Position numbers and translations under genes: made by a program. From assembly GCA_041946865.1 (NCBI GenBank), contig JBHGBF010000007.1, forward strand, positions 1 through 52,695: 52,695 bases of DNA. The letters are read 5' to 3'. This DNA comes from RPQK01 sp041946865 (lineage in GTDB: Bacteria > Acidobacteriota > UBA6911 > RPQK01). The notes below the pieces were generated by a model, which saw only the letters and a list, made by a program, of their open reading frames with translations, searched no databases and was not told the origin of the DNA. Positions 47,105 through 52,695 of this stretch are shown piece after piece; the first letter of the stretch is position 1; each line of letters begins with the position of its first letter.

Positions 47105-47161
47105 GTGGGGAATACTGCTTTGAGTTCCAACGCTCGTCAAGGAGGCTGACGCGGGACCGTA

Positions 47162-47171
47162 GATAGCTAGC
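47162..47171 (-). promoter_or_regulatory. GCTAGCTATC motif, site 4
   Basis: The minus strand reads TTGCTAGCTATCTACGG, 57 bases before the CehA-type start at 47104. The same site lies 88 bases upstream of the divergent GH172-type gene at 47259, so it could serve both. Confidence 0.4.
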
Positions 47172-47258
47172 AATCTCTTGATTTGTGCTTTTGAAACTCA
47201 GTCTCGACATTATCCGCCTCCTGGGGTATCACTTCGTTACAACAAGGAGGCGGACGAC

Positions 47259-48518
47259 ATGAAGCGAGGAGCCCGTACAACAGCATTGCTGGCGGTGGCT
47301 GGTTTTTTGATTTGCACCGTCCTGAGAGCCACTCCACCCAGCCAATCCTCCCCTGCCGAATCGGTTGACTCGTTTGGCGAGCTGTCCCGAATGGTCGTAC
47401 TCGGAGACTTTACGAGCAAGAGGGCGTCCAGTTGGAACCCCACAGGTCAAAACCGGGACTTCTGCCTTATTCCGGCGGGCGGGACGCGGGTGCTGCTTGA
47501 GGAAAAGGGCGCCGGAACGATCGACCATTTCTATTGGACCTACATTGAGAAGGACGAGAAGAAAAGGGAGAGACTGTTTCGGGGGCTGGTGTTGCGCGCC
47601 TACTGGGACGGCGTTCCCACACCCGCAATTGAAGTGCCCCTCGGAGATTTTTTTGGTGTCGGCAACGGGCAAATTCGCGCGATCAACTCGCTGGCGTTTG
47701 TCACCAACCCGGGAGAATCGAAGACAGCTGACACCTGGGGATTCAATTGCTACTTGCCAATGCCCTTTGCCAACGGAGCCCGGATAGAAATCGAAAATCA
47801 GAGCAGCGAGCAGACGAGGATCTGGTTTCACATAGACTATCGGCTCTTCAGCGATCCGGCGGCCATTCCGTTGCAGGTCGGAAGACTCCATTCTGCCTGG
47901 CATCGCGAAGCCAAGACTGTTGGTGTCCCTTTCCACAAAGGCACGGATCCGCTGAACCTGGTCAACCGCTGGAAGATCGAGAACCTGTCCGGGAAGGAGA
48001 ACTACGTGGTTCTCGATACTGAAGGTGACGGGCAGTTCGTAGGCTATTTTCTGACGGTGGTGAACTTGAAAGGCGATCCCTGGACCTGGTGGGGAGAGGG
48101 CGACGACATGATTTTCATCGATGGTGAAGGCTTTCCTCCATCGTTTCATGGAACAGGTTCTGAGGAAATCTTCGGGGGAGGAGCATGTCCCGCCGTCGAA
48201 TTCGCCGGACCCTACACCGGTTTTCACTGCGTGGAGAACTGGGGTGGTGAAAAATGGCTGGGTACAAACGGCATGTACCGTTTCCACGTCAATGATCCCA
48301 TCCGGTTCAGAAAAGCCATCCGTGTGACCCTAGAACACGGTCACGGCAACAACAAGTTTAACGACTACTCGAGTGTGGCGTTCTGGTATCAGAAAGGGGT
48401 GAACCCAAAGCGGTCACTGCTTCCGCCCTTCGCCGAGCGCCTGTTCCGCACGGACTACCTCGGAGCGCCGCCCTGGATGGACGAGAAGGAGTCTTCGCCA
48501 AAGAAAACTGATCCATAG
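47259..48518 (+). CDS. Exported GH172/DUF2961-family protein
   Basis: A 419-residue secreted protein. ATG 47259 follows AAGGAGGCGG and opens a Sec signal (about 1-26). DUF2961 features include FCLIPAGGTRVLLEEKGAGT, DHFYWTYIEKD, VPLGDFFGVG and GTGSEEIFGGGACPAVE. The family founds GH172, whose characterised members act on furanosides (alpha-D-fructofuranose, D-arabinofuranose). With a GH127-type gene in the same region, furanosidic sugars in the target glycan are plausible. The acidic residues in GTGSEE and DDMIFIDGEGFP are candidates for catalysis. It is divergent from the CehA-type gene. Confidence 0.88.
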   Translation: MKRGARTTALLAVAGFLICTVLRATPPSQSSPAESVDSFGELSRMVVLGDFTSKRASSWNPTGQNRDFCLIPAGGTRVLLEEKGAGTIDHFYWTYIEKDEKKRERLFRGLVLRAYWDGVPTPAIEVPLGDFFGVGNGQIRAINSLAFVTNPGESKTADTWGFNCYLPMPFANGARIEIENQSSEQTRIWFHIDYRLFSDPAAIPLQVGRLHSAWHREAKTVGVPFHKGTDPLNLVNRWKIENLSGKENYVVLDTEGDGQFVGYFLTVVNLKGDPWTWWGEGDDMIFIDGEGFPPSFHGTGSEEIFGGGACPAVEFAGPYTGFHCVENWGGEKWLGTNGMYRFHVNDPIRFRKAIRVTLEHGHGNNKFNDYSSVAFWYQKGVNPKRSLLPPFAERLFRTDYLGAPPWMDEKESSPKKTDP

Positions 48519-48534
48519 AAGGGATACCTTGTGG

Positions 48535-48580
48535 GGTGGCGGCGGAAAGTCCGATGCTTTATCAGGACGCCGCCGCCACC
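48535..48580. repeat. Degenerate GGAGTGCGG-type element, minimal
   Basis: GGTGGCGGCGG and CGCCGCCGCCACC flank CCGATGCTTTATCAGGA, the word found inside the full-length elements. It lies 16 bp after the GH172-type stop. The rest of the gap to 48727 shows nothing recognisable. Confidence 0.6.
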
Positions 48581-48727
48581 GCGTTTCTGCTCAAAACAAT
48601 ACCGACCCGAACCAATCTCCAGCGCCACGTCATTCTCCGATCCCTGGCCGTTCGGAGTACGCCGCGCTAGGAACCGCCACTCCGTTCAGAAGTCTTCAAC
48701 GTTGTGAGAAACGATGGAGGCCGACAA

Positions 48728-49129
48728 GTGTCACACCTATGCGAGTTGAGGAGACTGAAGGCTGAGGTCGACAGGCTGATTCCGATAGTCCAGCAGGCTC
48801 CAAGAATCAGGAAGCTATTTTGCGAGCGGGACTTGCACCAGCTGTCACTAACTGAAGCGGCCCATCTATGCAACATGTCGACAGCCGACTTTCGTCGGAA
48901 ATTCCACCTGACGACGGGAACCAGCTTCCATCGTTTCGTCATCCTGCTGCGGGTGGCAGAAGCGATGGAGCTTCTCGCGCGACCCGATCTGACGATTACC
49001 CACGTTGCCCTTGAATGTGGCTTCGGCAGTCTCAACGCCTTCGAGTACGCCTTCAGGAGGCTCGTCCACTCGTCTCCAGGCCAATGCGGACAGTGCCTGA
49101 GACAAGGCTTGAGAACCTGCGAAAAATGA
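48728..49129 (+). CDS. Small AraC-type HTH protein without effector domain
   Basis: A 133-residue protein containing only an AraC/XylS DNA-binding region: LSLTEAAHLCNMSTADFRRKF and LTITHVALECGFGSLNAFEYAFRR, the two helix-turn-helix units, at about 40-120. GTG 48728 is chosen because GGAGG lies seven bases upstream; an earlier in-frame GTG at 48704 has none. A short N-terminal helix takes the place of the usual ligand-binding domain. It may regulate nearby genes or be the leftover of a larger regulator. It carries the C-terminal CLRQGLRTC stretch with several cysteines, which is uncommon. Confidence 0.75.
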   Translation: MSHLCELRRLKAEVDRLIPIVQQAPRIRKLFCERDLHQLSLTEAAHLCNMSTADFRRKFHLTTGTSFHRFVILLRVAEAMELLARPDLTITHVALECGFGSLNAFEYAFRRLVHSSPGQCGQCLRQGLRTCEK

Positions 49130-49376
49130 GCATTTTTAGAGAGCATTGAAGCAAATCATGTCTTGACAACGACACAACGACGCACCCAAGGAGAGGGTTT
49201 CTGAGCAAACATATACAACACAGCTTCACTAAGTCATATCTCTCGATACCCACCGGACTGAATTCTTTGGGGATTAGTCTAGTCGATCTAACCCACGACC
49301 CCGTAGCGGAAGTCATGTTTCCGGGTAACCGCTCAGTTTTCTGCGAGCGAAGCGGCAGGCGCTTTTGGAGTTCATC

Positions 49377-49535
49377 ATGTTCGGCACCAATACCCTGACA
49401 ATCAGCCACGCTACACTGGATAGCCTGAGAAACTACTCAGTTTTGATCGACGGCACATGCCTGGTCGATTACTACGGCCAGCAGTACACCGGAATGAGCA
49501 GCTTATACAGCTGGCACTTCCGAACGGTGAATTAG
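49377..49535 (+). pseudogene. Possible remnant of an Ig-like (SbsA_Ig-type) domain
   Basis: This 52-codon frame ends at TAG 49533. Its peptide (TLTISHATLDSLRNYSVLID, then LVDYYGQQYTGMSSLYSWHF) resembles the last half of bacterial Ig-like domains of the SbsA_Ig type, which end in YTVxI..G...D..GN.YAG....WSFTT. No start, signal or further domains are seen. It is probably a relic. The stretch 49130-49376 before it holds no gene I can support. Confidence 0.3.
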
Positions 49536-49625
49536 GAGTTGACCGTGTGATACTGAGCCAACATGGACTGAGCCCGCACCTGGCTCAGTCCGTGTTCGTC
49601 CGGGTTCACTCCTCACAGCGTCAGC

Positions 49626-50792
49626 TTAACAGGCGGTATAGAATCCCGCCCGGTACGCTTCGTCGTACAGGGCGATGATATTCTCGGTGGGCGTCTCGGC
49701 TTGGATGTTGTGGACGTTGGCAAACACGTAGCCGCCCCCGGGCATCAAGGTCCGCACGTTTCGCCGGACTTCGGCCCGCACGCGTTCCGGGGTGGCGAAC
49801 GGCAGGACGTGCTGCGAGTCTATTCCTCCGCCCCAGAAGACCAGATTCTCTCCAAAACGCCTCTTCAGCACGGCCGGGTCCATGTCGCGAGCACTGACCT
49901 GCACCGGATTCAGAATATCGACGCCGTTGTCCAACAGATCGGGGATCAGGTCGATGCAGTTGCCGCAGGTGTGGTACCAAACCTTTGCTTTCGTGCGCTT
50001 CTTGATTGTGTCGATTACTGCTCTTTGTCTGGGCTTGACGATTGAGCGGTAGAACGAAGGCGAGAACAGAGGGCCATCCTGGCCGGCCAGGTCATCCCCA
50101 ATCATGATGATGTCCAGGAGGTCGCCCACTTCGGCCAGAAACCCTGTCATCCAATCCATCCAGAACCGGCTGGTGCAATCGAGCAGCGCCTCGCAGAACG
50201 CCGGATTTTCGATCATGTCCATGAACCACCGTTCCAGGCCGCGCATGTACCAGCAGATTTCGTAGGTGACGCCGCAAATGCCGCTGGAAAGGGCATAACA
50301 GTCATCCTGCTTTATCGCTTTCGCCCGTTCCCTCAAACCTGAGAAACGGGAGGGAGCGCCGCCGTTCGGGAAGGGATAAGCCTCCAGATCCCGCAGGGTG
50401 GCGTCGGCCAGGGGATGGTGGGAGATATCCATATACAAGCCCTGCTCGTCGGGCATGGACCACACGACGCCGAACTCGTCCTTCAGATCGTGCCAAAGCC
50501 GGCCTTCGCGGCGATTCTGCCGAATTCGGCCGTCAAAACCTTCCGGCCCCCCCGCGGTGACGTAGCGGATATCAGCATGAAAGCGTTCGAGGACTCGTTC
50601 CGAAGGAAAAGCGAGCTGTTGGACCGGGTCCAAGACCCGAATCTCCTCTTCCCAGCCGAGGTGATCGAGGAGCGCCCGGTAGGCTCGCAGGTGAATTCCG
50701 GATTGAAATCCGCCAAGGTCGATCGGGACTCGATCTCCCTCCTCGTGATTTAACGCTGCCAGAACCCTTTCTCGCGGTGTCATGATCTCCAT
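49626..50792 (-). CDS. Uroporphyrinogen decarboxylase-like (URO-D/MtaA superfamily) protein
   Basis: A 388-residue cytoplasmic TIM-barrel protein. It begins with MTPRERVLAALNHEEGDRVP, the standard opening of this superfamily; ATG 50792 (three codons earlier) follows GGGAGA. The C-terminal half has WYHTCGNCIDLIPDLLDNG, where H-x-C-G matches the zinc-binding region of corrinoid-type methyltransferases rather than heme-pathway URO-D, and GGGIDSQHVLPFATPERV. Members near sugar-catabolic genes often have unknown function. Methyl transfer from O-methylated sugars is one idea, but no corrinoid protein is nearby. It stands alone on the minus strand. Confidence 0.82.
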   Translation of the reverse strand: MEIMTPRERVLAALNHEEGDRVPIDLGGFQSGIHLRAYRALLDHLGWEEEIRVLDPVQQLAFPSERVLERFHADIRYVTAGGPEGFDGRIRQNRREGRLWHDLKDEFGVVWSMPDEQGLYMDISHHPLADATLRDLEAYPFPNGGAPSRFSGLRERAKAIKQDDCYALSSGICGVTYEICWYMRGLERWFMDMIENPAFCEALLDCTSRFWMDWMTGFLAEVGDLLDIIMIGDDLAGQDGPLFSPSFYRSIVKPRQRAVIDTIKKRTKAKVWYHTCGNCIDLIPDLLDNGVDILNPVQVSARDMDPAVLKRRFGENLVFWGGGIDSQHVLPFATPERVRAEVRRNVRTLMPGGGYVFANVHNIQAETPTENIIALYDEAYRAGFYTAC

Positions 50793-50808
50793 CCAAAAAT
50801 CGTCTCCC

Positions 50809-51083
50809 TTTGGAGTGCGGCGGCCGAGCCTGCACTTAAAGCGCATCTCGGAACCGCCGCCCAATTTAGTGGCCCGCTTACTGCGCTCCGGGCTAAAGCC
50901 CGGTCGCTCCGTGTGCGGCTCACTATTTCCGGCGGCACTCCCGAGATGTGTATAAAGAGCGGCGGCAGAGCGAAGCGGCGACGCCGCTTTGGTCGGGCAA
51001 AATCGTGCGGGCCAGATCTCGGAGGGCTAAAGCGGCTTCGCAGCTTCGCACTGCAAAAAATCGTTGCCGCCGTACTCCAAAAA
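50809..51083. repeat. Nested composite repeat in the sulfatase/URO-D gap
   Basis: The outer ends are CTTTGGAGTGCGGCGGC (about 50809) and GTTGCCGCCGTACTCCAAAA (to about 51083), as in the GGAGTGCGG-ended elements. Inside lies CGCATCTCGGAACCGCCGCCC, then the repeat GGCCCGCTTACTGCGCTCCGG...GTGTGCGGCTCACT (about 50871-50935), then the inverse CCGAGATGTGT. A normal element interior (CGACGCCGCTTTGG) resumes at about 50979. I read it as one element inserted in another. Confidence 0.75.
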
Positions 51084-51128
51084 AGCCGGCGCAGCCAGGA
51101 TGACGAGCGCCTGCCTTCTCGTCGCTTA

Positions 51129-52562
51129 TCACGTCCCTAGCTGAAAATCGTCGTTCGTTTCCTGAATCCAGCTGCGCAGGTGACGCAGTTGAGCCTCCCT
51201 GATTTCCTTCATCCGTGGCTCAAACGCCAGATTCTTCATTTCTCCCGGATCATTCGTGCGATCGAAAAGCTGCTCACGATTCGCTCCGCCCGAATAAACG
51301 GCGTACTTGTATCTCTCGGTGATAACGGCCCTGCCCTTTCGCGTTTTGTCCCGATTATCGTCCGCCAGCTCAACGACCAGGGACTCGCGCCACTTGCCAG
51401 GGCGATCATCGAGGATTGCACGGAGACTGGCCCCTCGGACACGAGGAGGAATAGAGACGCCCGCATAGTCGCAAACGGTCGGAACAAGGTCCAGCCCTGA
51501 CACAAGGTGCTTACCGTCCACCTTTCCCTGAGGGATTTGCCCCGGCAAACTGAGAACGAAAGGCACTGCGATGGCCTCTTCATAAAAGCAGAGCTTCGTC
51601 GGCCACCGGTGAGCACCCAAACCCTCACCATGGTCACTGGTGAAAACAACCAGCGTGCGATCAGCAAGTCCCTGAGCCTGAATAAGGCTGATCAGTTTTC
51701 CGATCTCGGCGTCCACTCGCTCCACGAGTCTGTAGTAATAATAGATATAGGCTCTCCATTGCTCCTCGCTCCAGCCTCTGGCCTTCAAGACCTCATGCCC
51801 GTAGTGATCGATCAGGCGCCTCTGCTGCACGAACTCGGGCTCAGGCTGGCTCGGCTCGTGATTCGCCGGGAGGGGCGGAAGCGAGGTTTCCTGCGGCAGC
51901 GGGGGAAAATCAGCCGGTCCGGCCGAGAAGAAACAGATGTCATGCGGGTTGTGGTAGGAGACGGACAGCAGGAACGGCTCTTTTCCAGGATGGTTCTGGA
52001 GGAAATTCAACGCTGCGTTGGTCACGGGCGCATCGGTCTCGTTTCCCCACATCCATCGAGGCGAGGAATAGTCGAAGGGAAGGGGTAAGAGTTCAAATCC
52101 TCGGACTTCTTTTTGTTCCGGGCGGAACTTATGTGGGTACATTCCGGGCAAATGCCACTTGCCGGCCCACGCAGTTCTGTATCCCGCCTCCCTGAAGCAT
52201 TGCCCCAGGTTCGGCGTCTCTGGCGCAGGCGCACCCTCATTCCAGTTCACTCCGGTTTCGTGAGGCATGCAGCCGCTGACCAGACTGCTCCTGGACGGTC
52301 CGCAGATCGGGGCCGTGCAATAGGACCTTGCGAAGCGGACGCCTTTCTGGGCGAGGTAGTCCATGGAAGGGGTTTGGACGAACGGATTGCCAGCGGAACT
52401 CATCGCCGCGAGAGTCTGCTGATCTGTGAGAATCAGCAGTACATTGGGTTTCGAGCCTGCGGCCGATTTCCCTCTCCAGGCTGAGAGGTTGGCGACGGAC
52501 GCCGCCGGGGACGCCAGAACCAGGCTGGATGCTCTACGGAACAGCTCACGCCGACTGATCAC
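51129..52562 (-). CDS. Exported sulfatase (S1 family, CGPSR-type)
   Basis: A 477-residue sulfatase. ATG 52562 follows GAGGAGGCC and opens a twin-arginine-like signal (MISRRELFRRASSLVLASP). The formylglycine cysteine is C87 in CGPSR. The first metal motif reads LTDQQT, so a Gln replaces the second Asp, a pattern common in some sulfatase subfamilies, and GKWHLPGMY and TSDHGEGLG complete the site. It therefore belongs to a different subgroup from the other sulfatases here. The C-terminal region has ELADDNRDKTRKGRAVITER. It reads toward the nested repeat at 51083. Confidence 0.92.
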   Translation of the reverse strand: MISRRELFRRASSLVLASPAASVANLSAWRGKSAAGSKPNVLLILTDQQTLAAMSSAGNPFVQTPSMDYLAQKGVRFARSYCTAPICGPSRSSLVSGCMPHETGVNWNEGAPAPETPNLGQCFREAGYRTAWAGKWHLPGMYPHKFRPEQKEVRGFELLPLPFDYSSPRWMWGNETDAPVTNAALNFLQNHPGKEPFLLSVSYHNPHDICFFSAGPADFPPLPQETSLPPLPANHEPSQPEPEFVQQRRLIDHYGHEVLKARGWSEEQWRAYIYYYYRLVERVDAEIGKLISLIQAQGLADRTLVVFTSDHGEGLGAHRWPTKLCFYEEAIAVPFVLSLPGQIPQGKVDGKHLVSGLDLVPTVCDYAGVSIPPRVRGASLRAILDDRPGKWRESLVVELADDNRDKTRKGRAVITERYKYAVYSGGANREQLFDRTNDPGEMKNLAFEPRMKEIREAQLRHLRSWIQETNDDFQLGT

Positions 52563-52667
52563 AGAGGCCTCCTCATAAGAACCGAGGGCATTTAAACCAG
52601 AGTCTGGATCTGGGTGTCAAGCGATGGAGTTAGGCGGAGTGGCACAGTTTGGGGCTGGAGTCGCGTT

Positions 52668-52695
52668 AGAGAGCCGTGCACGGAGCAGAGGGGCT
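52668..52695. repeat. Start of a GAGAGCCG-CACGGAGC repeat, cut by the window end
   Basis: GAGAGCCGTGCACGGAGC matches the beginning of the repeat at about 35450 and the inverse of that at about 50935. The gap 52563-52667 shows no gene or known motif. Confidence 0.5.

Noticed and set aside
49130..49376. Possible promoter with TTGACA at about 49161
   Set aside because: No matching -10 box or downstream gene in the right direction.

Overview
The window is a catabolic accessory island from a Gram-negative bacterium, most likely an acidobacterium. It carries two intact Oar-like TonB-dependent receptors with an N-terminal carboxypeptidase-regulatory-like domain and no SusD partner. It also has many exported enzymes with twin-arginine or Sec signals, runs of Gfo/Idh/MocA oxidoreductases, and a high density of palindromic intergenic repeats. 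The phylum call is an inference from gene families; there is no rRNA or marker gene here.

Layout. (1) 1-8388, plus strand: a relict leader and signal sequence, receptor 1, a serine esterase, then a second copy of the same leader driving receptor 2. (2) 8453-20714, plus strand: an RpiR-type regulator, four sulfatases, two Gfo/Idh/MocA proteins and a DUF3604/PHP-type hydrolase. (3) 20729-25752, plus strand: a truncated ceramidase-like gene ended by a long hairpin, a GH127-type arabinofuranosidase and a DoxX-aldo/keto reductase fusion. (4) 25911-37133, minus strand: a chimeric relict of a receptor and a sulfatase, then (in transcription order) a sulfatase and a tight set of a double metallo-beta-lactamase-fold protein, a DJ-1/PfpI-like protein, a beta-propeller protein and a CehA-type PHP hydrolase. 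(5) 37503-45176, plus strand: a second CehA-type hydrolase, ThuA, Gfo/Idh/MocA and two overlapping sulfatases. (6) 45362-52562, mixed strands: a third CehA-type hydrolase, a GH172/DUF2961 protein, a small AraC-type HTH protein, a uroporphyrinogen-decarboxylase-like protein and a sulfatase.

How it may work. Eight intact and one broken sulfatase, GH127 and GH172 furanosidase families, an esterase, ThuA and Gfo/Idh/MocA proteins together suggest breakdown of a heavily sulfated glycan that probably contains furanosidic sugars. Oligosaccharides would enter through the TonB receptors, and redox chemistry on sugar carbons would precede cleavage. RpiR and AraC proteins are the candidate regulators. 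Four exported PHP-fold hydrolases sit among the sulfatases and are the least explained part. No sulfatase-maturing enzyme is in the window.

Non-coding structure is rich. At least five palindromic repeat types occur between genes; one type has GGAGTGCGG ends and usually sits just after stop codons. A separate 10-bp word, GCTAGCTATC, occurs exactly four times, always in gaps upstream of genes, with two one-mismatch copies also in gaps. These repeats and words, the duplicated receptor leader and the decayed genes suggest a region being rearranged by recombination.
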